This document shows, in pieces, positions 1 to 7,208 of a DNA stretch of 14,828 nt (within the stretch, counting starts at the first letter, position 1; the number at the start of each line of letters is the position of its first letter). The notes under the pieces are model-generated. The model was not told the DNA's origin. It saw nothing but the letters and a program-made list of their open reading frames with translations, and ran no database searches. Position numbers and translations under genes: made by a program. The stretch comes from an uncultured Sphingomonas sp. Its GTDB lineage: Bacteria; Pseudomonadota; Alphaproteobacteria; Sphingomonadales; Sphingomonadaceae. The stretch lies in NCBI GenBank assembly GCA_946482655.1, contig CAMLSA010000080.1:1-14828 (forward strand), given 5' to 3'.

Positions 1-221
1 GCGCCCGATTCGAACACCGATAGCGGGGCGCCGCCATCCGCCGGCGCATCATCGATAATCGCGGGTACCCGATTGTTCGGGCTGATCGCCAGAAACTCGG
101 GCTTGAACTGCTCACCTGCAAGAATATCGACGGGAATCCGGCGGTATTCGAGCCCGAGCTCTTCCAGAGCGATCAAGGGCTTGAAGACGTTTGGCGTTTC
201 TCCGCCATAGAGTTCGATCAT
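1..221 (-). CDS. YfcG-like (Nu-class) glutathione S-transferase, 5' part only
   Basis: This is the first 73 codons of a gene that runs off the left edge. I translated it by hand from the ATG at 219-221 (minus strand). A GGGAG ribosome binding site lies about 6 bases upstream of it. The N-terminus begins MIELYGGETPNVFK, and the thioredoxin-like fold motifs of the YfcG/GstB group follow: TPNxxK near residues 9-14, then ISPNNRVPAI near 46-55, then FESG near 70-73, where the ESGAI glutathione-binding turn is expected. From family knowledge, these enzymes bind glutathione or glutathione disulfide, often act as disulfide-bond oxidoreductases, and use Thr/Asn rather than Tyr or Ser near the thiol. 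The cytoplasmic location is inferred. The gene lies 262 bp downstream of the efflux operon on the same strand, so read-through is possible but not shown. The C-terminal helical domain is outside the window. Confidence 0.85.
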   Translation of the reverse strand, partial: MIELYGGETPNVFKPLIALEELGLEYRRIPVDILAGEQFKPEFLAISPNNRVPAIIDDAPADGGAPLSVFESG

Positions 222-483
222 CACATACTCCCGACGAAGGGGATCCAACTGGCGCAACAGAAGCGGCGGCGCGCCGCTCGTCGCGGATTCGAGATCCCGA
301 CGTATTTCTTTGAAATTCGATCCGCGCAAGGATGCACGCGCCGTTCAGCGCATCGTCAGCGATACCCCTCCCAAAGTCGGCGCGTCAAGCTGGCACCAGA
401 GCGAGCGGCCAGGCCGTGATCGTCCATCGGTCAGCGCCGAGATCTCGCCGTGGATCCTCAGCAGCGCTTTGCCCAGATCTGGT

Positions 484-1932
484 CTAGCGCAGCCCGCCTC
501 CCAACGCGCGGTACAGCTCCACCGCGTTCTGCGCGCGTTGCAGCCGCGTCGCGGCGAGCGACTGCTCGGCCGCGTAGAGCGTGCGCTGTGAATCGAGCGC
601 CGTGAGAAAGGGATCGATTCCCGAACGGAAGCGCGCGTCGGACAACCGATAGGCAGCCCGCGCGCCGTTGCGCAGCGCCAGCTGGGCGTCGATCTGCGCG
701 GCCATCGTGCCGCGCCGGGCCAGCGCGTCGGCGACCTCGCGAAAGGCGGTCTGGATGCTGCGTTCATATTGCGCCACGAGCACGGCGCGGCTCGCCTCCG
801 CATAGCGCAGATTTCCCCGATTGCGGCCGCCGTCGAAGATCGGAAGCGTCGCGGACGGCGCGACCGACCAATAGTCGCTGCCCGATGTGAACAGGTTGGA
901 CAGGCCGAGGCTGATCGTTCCGACGGCGGCAGTCAGCGACAGGCGCGGGAAGAATGCCGCGCGCGCCGCACCGATGTCGGCGTTGGCCGCGCGCAGCTGA
1001 TGCTCGGCCGACATAATATCGGGGCGGCGCAGCAGCAGTTCGGACGAAAGATCGGCGGGAAGGTTGTCGAGCGTCGCCTCGGCTTCGTCGAGCCTGGCGG
1101 GTAGCAGTTCCGCCCGCACGGTCGTGCCCGCGAGAAGGTTGAGCGCATTCTGATCCTGCGCGACGAGCGTCGTCGCCTGCGCGATATCCGATCGCGCCTG
1201 ATCGAAGCTGGTCTGCGCCTGGCGCACTTCGAGCTCGGAGGCGATGCCCGCCTTGAATCGCGCTTCGGTGATCCGCAGCGTCGATGCGAAGGTTTCGCCG
1301 AGATCGCGAGCGATCCGCAGCCGCTCCTGATCGGCGGCCATGACGAGCCAGGCCGCGGCGGTTTCGGCGATCAGCGCCGATTGCGCGGCCTTGCGATTCT
1401 CCTCGGCCGCGAAATAGCGCTCCTGCGCCGCGCGGCTCAGATTGCGCAGCCGGCCGAACAGGTCGATCTCCCACGCCGACATCCCCGCGGACGCCTGATA
1501 GATGTCGATCCGGCCGCTGGCCGCACCGACTCCGCCCACCGGGCCGCCCGCCACCGTCCCGACCGGCGACTTCTGGAAGGTGGCGCCACCGTTGACGCCC
1601 ACGGTCGGCAGCAGATCGGCGCGCTGGACGCGATACAGCGCCCGCGCCTGATCGACATTGGCCATCGCGATCCGCAGGTCGCGGTTATTGGCCAGCGCGG
1701 TCTCGATCACTGAGCGCAGCCGCGCATCGACGAAAAAGTCGCGCCAGGCCGTATCGGCCGGGACGACGGCCGGCACGGCCGCCGCATCGGTCACGGAAAC
1801 GGGATAGGCCGGGCCCTGCGGCCCCGACGTGGCGACCGGCAAGAGGGGGCGGACATAGCGGGGGGCGAGATCGCAGCCGCCGAGCGCGAGCAGCGACGGC
1901 AGCGCCAGCACCAAGGCGATCGTCTTCCTCAT
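484..1932 (-). CDS. NodT-family outer-membrane efflux lipoprotein (OprM/TolC-like)
   Basis: This 482-residue protein is the outer-membrane channel of the tripartite RND efflux pump encoded with it. It opens with a lipoprotein signal peptide; the lipobox is LGGC with Cys20 as the predicted lipidated residue, followed by the family's DLAPRYVRP segment. Two repeated outer-membrane efflux domains follow. The typical signature LLLRRPDIMSAEHQL, with AANADIGAARAAFFPRLSL after it, is near the middle, and the protein ends YRALGGG, as expected for a full-length NodT protein. The ATG overlaps the TGA of the pump gene in an ATGA junction, and the end of the pump gene supplies a GGGAGG ribosome binding site, so the two are probably translationally coupled. 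An oddity is Asp directly after the lipid-modified Cys, which in Escherichia coli favours inner-membrane retention. That rule is not general, and an outer-membrane channel is still the clear reading. Confidence 0.93.
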   Translation of the reverse strand: MRKTIALVLALPSLLALGGCDLAPRYVRPLLPVATSGPQGPAYPVSVTDAAAVPAVVPADTAWRDFFVDARLRSVIETALANNRDLRIAMANVDQARALYRVQRADLLPTVGVNGGATFQKSPVGTVAGGPVGGVGAASGRIDIYQASAGMSAWEIDLFGRLRNLSRAAQERYFAAEENRKAAQSALIAETAAAWLVMAADQERLRIARDLGETFASTLRITEARFKAGIASELEVRQAQTSFDQARSDIAQATTLVAQDQNALNLLAGTTVRAELLPARLDEAEATLDNLPADLSSELLLRRPDIMSAEHQLRAANADIGAARAAFFPRLSLTAAVGTISLGLSNLFTSGSDYWSVAPSATLPIFDGGRNRGNLRYAEASRAVLVAQYERSIQTAFREVADALARRGTMAAQIDAQLALRNGARAAYRLSDARFRSGIDPFLTALDSQRTLYAAEQSLAATRLQRAQNAVELYRALGGGLR

Positions 1933-4900
1933 GCTCCCGCCTCCCAGGCGCCCGCCGAGGCCGCCGGGCTGGCCTTGTGCTGCCGGAACAGCCGCTTCAC
2001 GATCGTGAAGAAGAGCGGCACGAAGAAGATCGCTAGGACGGTGGCGGACAGCATTCCGCCCACGACGGACCAGCCGATCGCACGCTGGCCGCCGGCACCC
2101 GCGCCCGTCGCCAGCGCGAGCGGCAGCACGCCGAACACGAAGGCGAACGACGTCATCAGAATCGGCCGCAAACGGAGCCGCGCCGCCTCGATCGACGCCT
2201 CGGACGCGGACAGCCCGTCGCGCATCTTCTCCTCAGCGAACTCCACGATCAGGATCGCATTCTTGGCGGCGATACCGATCGTCGTCACGATGCCGACCTG
2301 CAGATAGATGTCGTTGTTGAGACCGGCGAGCCACGCCGCCAACAAGGCGCCGAGCACGCCGAGCGGCACGACCAGCAACACAGAGATCGGCACCGACCAG
2401 CTTTCGTAGAGCGCGGCGAGACAGAGGAAGACGATGAGCAGCGACAGTCCGTAGAGCGCGGGCGCCTGCCCTCCCGACAGCTGTTCCTCATAGGACAGCC
2501 CCGTCCACTCGAAATCGATGCCGGGCGGAAGCTTGGCGGCATGTTCGCCCATCGCGCGCATCGCGGTGCCGGTGCTCTCCCCGGGAGCGGGGGAGCCCAT
2601 TATCTCCATCGAGGGGAGGCCGTTGTACCGCTCGAGGCGCGCTGGACCGAATGACCATTCCGGCTGGGCGAAGGCCGAGAAGGGCGCCATCGTGCCCGCC
2701 CTTGTTCGGACGTGGAAATCGCCGATCGCCTCCGGTGTCATGCGATAGGGGGCGTCGGCCTGCACGTAGACGCGTTTGACCCGCCCGCGATCGACGAAAT
2801 CGTTGACGTAGGAACCGCCGAGCGCGGTGCTGATCGTCTCGTTGATGTCGGCCTGGGCGACGCCGAGTGCGCCCGCCGCGCGCCGATCGACATCGAGCTT
2901 GATCTGGGGCGCGTCCTCCAGTCCGTTGGGACGCACCTGCGCGAGCCGCTTGTCGCCCATCGCCATTCCCAGCAGCTGATTACGCGCGGCGAGCAGCGCG
3001 TCGTGGCCCAGCCCCGCCATGTCCTTGAGCTGGAAATCGAAACCATTGGCATTGCCCAGCGCCAAAACGGCGGGAGGCGCGAAGCTGATCACCATGCCGG
3101 CGTGGATCTTCTGCCATTCGGCGTTGGCCCGCTGCACCACCTGGGCAACACTTTGGTCGGCGCGCTGGCGGTCTTCCCATTTTCGCAGCCGGGTGAAGGC
3201 GGTGCCGACATTCTGCCCCTGTCCGCCGAAGCTGTAGCCCGCGACGGTGAACACGATGTCGATGCTGTCCTTCTCCTGATGGAGCAGATGTTCGCGCACC
3301 CGCTTCAGCGTCCGCTGCGTCTCCTCCACGGACGTGCCTGCGGGCAGGATGACCTGTGTGAGCAGCAGCCCCTGATCCTCGTCGGGCAGGAAACCCGCGG
3401 GCAGCCGCCAGAACAGCAGCACGATCACCCCGATCACGGTCACGAAGCCGATCAGCGCGCGCCGCCAGCGATGCTCGACGATCCGGATGCCGTCCTCATA
3501 GCGAACGAGGCTGCGCTCGAAGGTCCTGTTGAACCAGCCGAAGAAGCCGGTCCGGTGGGCGTGGTCGCGCCCGGGGCGGAGGAGCGTGGCGCACAGAGCC
3601 GGCGTCAGGATCAGCGCGACCAGCACCGACAATGCCATCGCCGACACGATCGTGATCGAGAACTGGCGGAAGATGACGCCGGTCGATCCGCCGAAGAACG
3701 CCATCGGCAGGAACACCGCGGAAAGGACGAGGCCGATGCCGATCAACGCGCCGCTGATCTCGTTCATCGATTTGTAAGCGGCTTCACGGGGGGACAGGCC
3801 CTCGGTCTGAATCAGACGCTCCACGTTCTCCACCACGACGATAGCGTCGTCGACGAGCAGACCGATGGCGAGCACCATGCCGAACAGCGTCAGTGTGTTG
3901 ATCGTGAATCCGGCGATGGAGAGGACCGCGAAGGTTCCGAGGATCACGACCGGCACTGCGATCGTCGGGATCAGCGTCGCCCGCCAGTTCTGCAGGAAGA
4001 CGAACATCACGACGAAGACGAGCACGATCGCTTCGAGCAAGGTGTGCACCACCTGTTCGACCGAAAGCCGCACCACCTCGGAATTGTCGAGCGGTAGGCC
4101 GAGTTTGATGCCGGGCGGAAGTCGCTCGGCGATCTTCTCTGCGACGGCGCGCACCGCGTCGGCGGTCTGGAGCGCGTTGGCGCCAGGCGCAAGCGAGATG
4201 CCGACGCCGGATGCGGGGTGGCCGTTGAACTCGCCGTTGAGGCTGTAGCTCTCCGAATCAAGCTCGATCCGGGAGATGTCGCTCAGCAGCACTGACGATC
4301 CGTCGGCATTGGTTCGGACGAGGATCTCCCGGAACTCCTCGGGCGAGCGCAGCCGCGACTGCGCGGTGACGACGGCGTTGAGCGCCTGGCCCCGGATGTT
4401 CGGCAGGCCGCCGACCTGCCCCGCCGAGACCTGCGCGTTCTGGGCCCGGATCGCCGCCTTCACGTCGGCCACCGTCACGTTGAGATTGGCCATCTTGAAG
4501 GGATCGAGCCAGATCCGCATCGCATATTGCGAGCCGAGCAGCATCGCGTCGCCGACGCCACCCACGCGACTCACCGGATCGAGCAGGTTGGAAGCCACAT
4601 AGTCGCCGAGATCGGCGGAGCTGTAGTTGCCATCCTCCGAGTGCAGCGTGATGATCATAAGGAAGCCGGTGGTCGCCTTGGCCACCCTGATTCCCTGCTG
4701 CTGCACTTCCTGCGGGAGGAGCGGAAGCGCCTGCTGAAGCTTGTTCTGGACTTGGATCTGCGCGGTATCGGGGTCGGTGCCCTGCTCGAAGGTTAGCGTG
4801 ACGTTGAGCGCGCCCGCCGAATCGCTGGTCGAGCTGAAATAGCGGAGATCATCGATGCCCTTGAGCTGCTGTTCGATGATCTGGGTGGTGGTGTTTTCGA

Positions 4901-5069
4901 GCGTCTGCGCATCGGCGCCGGGGTAGACCGTGCTGATCTGGATCTTGGGCGGCGCGATTTCCGGGAACTGCTCGATCGGCAGCGAGCGGAGCGCGAGGAC
5001 GCCCGCCAGCATCAGGATGATCGCGATCACCCAGGCGAAGATCGGCCGGTCGATGAAGAAGCGGGACAT
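1929..5069 (-). CDS. RND multidrug efflux permease, HAE1 family (AcrB/MexB-like)
   Basis: This 1046-residue inner-membrane proton antiporter is the energy-coupled part of the pump and is the normal length for the family. It begins MSRFFIDRPIFAWVIAIIL, almost the AcrB start, and keeps the porter-domain segments YPGADAQTLENT and EVQQQGIRV. The proton-relay residues are all present: the Asp407-Asp408 pair in GLLVDDAIVVVENVER (same numbering as AcrB), Lys936 in IGIAAKNAILIVEF, and Arg968 in RLRPILMTS. GQGQNVGTAF and NANGFDF match the second porter half. From family knowledge it forms a trimer that takes lipophilic compounds from the periplasm or membrane and passes them to the outer-membrane channel. 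The gene starts 6 bp after the fusion-protein stop; an AAGGAG site inside the end of that gene lies 9 bases from the ATG. The exact substrates cannot be predicted from sequence alone. Confidence 0.97.
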   Translation of the reverse strand: MSRFFIDRPIFAWVIAIILMLAGVLALRSLPIEQFPEIAPPKIQISTVYPGADAQTLENTTTQIIEQQLKGIDDLRYFSSTSDSAGALNVTLTFEQGTDPDTAQIQVQNKLQQALPLLPQEVQQQGIRVAKATTGFLMIITLHSEDGNYSSADLGDYVASNLLDPVSRVGGVGDAMLLGSQYAMRIWLDPFKMANLNVTVADVKAAIRAQNAQVSAGQVGGLPNIRGQALNAVVTAQSRLRSPEEFREILVRTNADGSSVLLSDISRIELDSESYSLNGEFNGHPASGVGISLAPGANALQTADAVRAVAEKIAERLPPGIKLGLPLDNSEVVRLSVEQVVHTLLEAIVLVFVVMFVFLQNWRATLIPTIAVPVVILGTFAVLSIAGFTINTLTLFGMVLAIGLLVDDAIVVVENVERLIQTEGLSPREAAYKSMNEISGALIGIGLVLSAVFLPMAFFGGSTGVIFRQFSITIVSAMALSVLVALILTPALCATLLRPGRDHAHRTGFFGWFNRTFERSLVRYEDGIRIVEHRWRRALIGFVTVIGVIVLLFWRLPAGFLPDEDQGLLLTQVILPAGTSVEETQRTLKRVREHLLHQEKDSIDIVFTVAGYSFGGQGQNVGTAFTRLRKWEDRQRADQSVAQVVQRANAEWQKIHAGMVISFAPPAVLALGNANGFDFQLKDMAGLGHDALLAARNQLLGMAMGDKRLAQVRPNGLEDAPQIKLDVDRRAAGALGVAQADINETISTALGGSYVNDFVDRGRVKRVYVQADAPYRMTPEAIGDFHVRTRAGTMAPFSAFAQPEWSFGPARLERYNGLPSMEIMGSPAPGESTGTAMRAMGEHAAKLPPGIDFEWTGLSYEEQLSGGQAPALYGLSLLIVFLCLAALYESWSVPISVLLVVPLGVLGALLAAWLAGLNNDIYLQVGIVTTIGIAAKNAILIVEFAEEKMRDGLSASEASIEAARLRLRPILMTSFAFVFGVLPLALATGAGAGGQRAIGWSVVGGMLSATVLAIFFVPLFFTIVKRLFRQHKASPAASAGAWEAGA

Positions 5070-5075
5070 CGCGGA

Positions 5076-6218
5076 TCACTCCTTGCCCGCGCGCTGCGTG
5101 ACCTGTTGCGGTGGCCCCGGCCTCACGACGGTGCCCGGCCGCAGGTTGAGCAGCCCCTCGACGATCAACTTGTCGCCGGGCGCGAGTCCAGATGTCACGA
5201 TCCACTTGTCGCCGACCGCGCGATCGGTGACTACGTTGCGCGGCTCGACCTTGTTGTCCTTGCCGACGACGAGGGCCGTCCCATGGCCGCGCGAGTCCCG
5301 GGTGATGCCCTGCTGCGGCGCGAGCAGCGCCTTCAGCCGCACGCCCTCGGTCAACCGGGCGCGCACGAACATGCCGGGCAGCAACGTCCCGTCAGGGTTG
5401 GGGAAGGCGGCACGCAACGTCACAGCGCCGGTCGTCTCGTCCACGGTGACCTCGGAGAACTGCAGTCGGCCCTCGATCGGATAGGTCTTGCCGTTCGGGA
5501 GCAGCAGGCGGACGGGCGTGCCGCGCGCGGACGCCACGCCGCCCTCTCGGATCGCCTGCCGCAGATCGAGCAGCTGCGCCGCCGATTGGGTGATGTCGAC
5601 GAACACCCGATCGGTGCGCTGGATGGTTGCCAGCGGCTCGGCCTGCCCCGGCGTGACGAGCGCGCCGGACGTGACCCGCGATCGGCCTATCCGGCCCGAG
5701 ATCGGCGCACGCACCCGCGTGAAACCCTGGTTCACGAGCGCCGCTTCCACTGCGGCGCGTTGTGCCATCACGTCAGCGCGGGCCTGCTGGGCGGCCGCGT
5801 CCGCGTTGTCGGCCTCTTGGCGGCTGACAGCATTGATGCCGACCAGCTCGCGGTAGCGCAGGGCCTGTAGCCGGGTGGCGTTGATGGCGGCCTGTGCGCG
5901 GGCGAGATTGCCCCGGGCGGTGCCGACGGCGGCGCGATAGGGCGCGTCCTCGATCTCGTAGAGAATCTGGCCCGCCCGCACGATCGAGCCTTCCTCGAAC
6001 AGGCGACGGCGAATCACGCCGCCGACTTGGGGACGGACCTCGGACGATTCGACCGCGCTGATCCGGCCGGGCAGCTCGTTCACCAGCGGGGCGGATTGGA
6101 GCGCGAGTGTGACCACCCCAACCGGCGGTGGCGGCGGCACGGGTGGCTCCTTCTTGCAGGCGGCCGGGATGGAGAGCGCCGCGAGGAGTATCGTCCGGAT
6201 CGGATAAGGAACACGCAT
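5076..6218 (-). CDS. RND efflux periplasmic adaptor (membrane fusion protein, AcrA/MexA-like)
   Basis: This 380-residue protein is the adaptor that bridges the RND pump and the outer-membrane channel. I chose the ATG at 6218, not the longer in-frame start at 6413: from 6218 the protein opens with a lipoprotein-type signal (MRVPYPIRTILLAALSIPAAC), while the 65-residue extension would run through the operator palindrome and overlap the divergent tetR gene. The domains in order are: first half of a biotinyl-lipoyl fold near residues 56-92 (VGGVIRRRLFEEGSIVRAGQ), an alanine-rich alpha-hairpin near 94-165, the second lipoyl half near 167-200 (RVRAPISGRIGRSRV), a beta-barrel to about 290 (with DETTGAVTLRAAFPNPDGTL), and a membrane-proximal domain. 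The predicted lipidated Cys21 has Pro at -3, which is not ideal for a lipobox. No strong ribosome binding site precedes this start, so the exact start is somewhat less certain. It is the first gene of the operon. Confidence 0.93.
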   Translation of the reverse strand: MRVPYPIRTILLAALSIPAACKKEPPVPPPPPVGVVTLALQSAPLVNELPGRISAVESSEVRPQVGGVIRRRLFEEGSIVRAGQILYEIEDAPYRAAVGTARGNLARAQAAINATRLQALRYRELVGINAVSRQEADNADAAAQQARADVMAQRAAVEAALVNQGFTRVRAPISGRIGRSRVTSGALVTPGQAEPLATIQRTDRVFVDITQSAAQLLDLRQAIREGGVASARGTPVRLLLPNGKTYPIEGRLQFSEVTVDETTGAVTLRAAFPNPDGTLLPGMFVRARLTEGVRLKALLAPQQGITRDSRGHGTALVVGKDNKVEPRNVVTDRAVGDKWIVTSGLAPGDKLIVEGLLNLRPGTVVRPGPPQQVTQRAGKE

Positions 6219-6247
6219 AGGACGGGGTCCAAACAAAGACAGCAGAT

Positions 6248-6265
6248 GGAATGAACGTTCATTCC
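6248..6265. promoter_or_regulatory. Perfect 18-bp palindrome, candidate TetR operator
   Basis: GGAATGAACGTTCATTCC is a perfect inverted repeat with no spacer. It sits in the 111-bp region between the divergent tetR gene and the efflux operon, 30 bp upstream of the adaptor start and 65 bp upstream of the tetR start. Size, symmetry and place fit an operator for the adjacent TetR-family repressor. That this protein binds here is inference. Confidence 0.72.
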
Positions 6266-6275
6266 GCTTGCCCTC

Positions 6276-6304
6276 ACCTAGAGGACGTGCCAGAAACCGG
6301 TCAA
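6276..6304 (-). promoter_or_regulatory. Possible sigma70-type promoter of the efflux operon
   Basis: Read on the minus strand there is a TTGACC box (6299-6304), a 17-bp spacer and CTAGGT (6276-6281). The -35 match is good and the -10 match is poor. If used, transcription would begin just before the 18-bp palindrome, so a bound repressor would block elongation or initiation. This is a weak prediction. Confidence 0.27.
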
Positions 6305-6329
6305 GTGCAAAAGGCGGGCGGAGAGTTTC

Positions 6330-6911
6330 GTGAGTGCGGCGCAACAGAAGATGACGGGTCGGGAGCGCATCATCGCCGCCGCTCGACATCTGTTCGCGAC
6401 ACGGGGTTTCCACCAGACGGCGATGGTCGAGCTGGCCAGTGAGGCTCAGATCAGCGTCGGCCAGATTTACCGCCTGTTCGAGAACAAGAACGACATCGTG
6501 GTCGCCATCGTGCAGGACGACGCATCCGAGCGGATGGCTGATCTTCGCCGCATCCGCGACGAAGTCGAGGACGGCGCAATGTCGATCGAACGCGCGTTCG
6601 AAGGGCTCGCCCTGCTAGCGCTGTCGGAGGGCGAGGAAGCGCTGTCGTTCGAGATCCTTGCCGAGGCGCATCGCAATCCGCTCGTGGCCGAACAAATCTC
6701 GCAGTTCTGCACGAGTTGCCGATCGATCCTGCGCGACCTGATCTGCAAGACCAGCCCCGCGCTCGGCGACCGTGACATCGAAGCGGCCGAGGAGATGTTG
6801 CTCGCCTGCCTGTTCGGCCTCGGCCACCGACTGCTCTCGCGGCCCCAGCTCGGCATCGAGGCGACAGCGGCGCGGACGGCCAGCATGATGATCGCGGCGC
6901 TTCGGAACTAG
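6330..6911 (+). CDS. TetR/AcrR-family transcriptional regulator
   Basis: This 193-residue protein is the probable local repressor of the divergent RND efflux operon. The N-terminal DNA-binding domain is clear: RERIIAAARHLFATRGFHQT (residues 11-30), then the helix-turn-helix near 30-50 with ISVGQIYRLFENKNDIVVAI, the usual TetR segment 'xGxxYxxFxxKxxL'. The rest is an all-helical ligand-binding and dimerisation domain with no closer identity visible. The start is a GTG at 6330 with GGAGAG 4 bases upstream; an ATG at 6351 is the alternative and would remove seven residues before the core domain. Divergent placement and the 18-bp palindrome between the genes suggest autoregulation and derepression by a pump substrate (inference from TtgR- and AcrR-like systems). 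The ligand domain holds four cysteines (127, 130, 139, 160), two of them as CTSC. Confidence 0.92.
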   Translation: MSAAQQKMTGRERIIAAARHLFATRGFHQTAMVELASEAQISVGQIYRLFENKNDIVVAIVQDDASERMADLRRIRDEVEDGAMSIERAFEGLALLALSEGEEALSFEILAEAHRNPLVAEQISQFCTSCRSILRDLICKTSPALGDRDIEAAEEMLLACLFGLGHRLLSRPQLGIEATAARTASMMIAALRN

Positions 6912-7208
6912 AGCCTGGCGCTTTCCTGGGGGACAGCCGGGACGCGTTCCTCCGACCCTTTGCGACCTGCGCGGCGTAAGCCGCATGGCGGCCCCACGAG
7001 TTCGCCCAGCATGACGGCTGATCCGCATTGGGCCCCCCTACCCCCAATTAGCCCCCGCATCTTCCAAAGGGCGTCATGAGACGACCATCGCGCATGTTAG
7101 GCTCGACGAGGGCGATGGCGATGGATCCGGAGGTCCCTTTCCGGGCCAGTGACCTACTGCGCCGGCATTCGAACCGCATCATTTCTCACCTCCCGGAAGG
7201 GGATCTCG
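6912..7208. other. Intergenic region upstream of the RTX gene
   Basis: This 297-bp stretch between tetR and the RTX gene has no convincing coding sequence. A short GC hairpin (GCGGC-GTAA-GCCGC, 6971-6984) follows tetR but has no T-tract, so I do not call it a terminator. C-tracts spaced about one helical turn apart at 7033-7056 (TACCCCC and TAGCCCCC, 10 bp apart) could be an activator site for the RTX gene. No clear -35/-10 pair was found. Confidence 0.5.
7195..7203 (+). promoter_or_regulatory. Ribosome binding site that sets the RTX start
   Basis: GGAAGGGGA lies 5 bases before the ATG at 7209. It supports this start over the in-frame ATG at 7149. Residues added by the earlier start do not fit the nonapeptide register, whereas the repeat register begins almost immediately after 7209. 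Confidence 0.7.

Noticed and set aside
262..278. 6-bp GC hairpin (AGCGGC/GCCGCT) between the efflux operon and the glutathione transferase gene
   Set aside because: On the minus strand it is followed only by TTCTGTTG, a weak T-rich run. A terminator is possible but cannot be supported.
2712..4097. 461-codon open frame on the plus strand opposite the RND pump
   Set aside because: The translation is rich in Asp, Glu, His and Arg with no domain, and the opposite strand encodes a fully conserved pump with all its key residues.
6219..6413. 65-residue N-terminal extension of the membrane fusion protein
   Set aside because: It would cover the operator palindrome and overlap the tetR gene. The lipoprotein signal begins exactly at the 6218 ATG.
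7149..7208. Earlier in-frame start for the RTX gene
   Set aside because: The GGAAGGGGA ribosome binding site lies inside this extension, and the repeat register begins at 7209.
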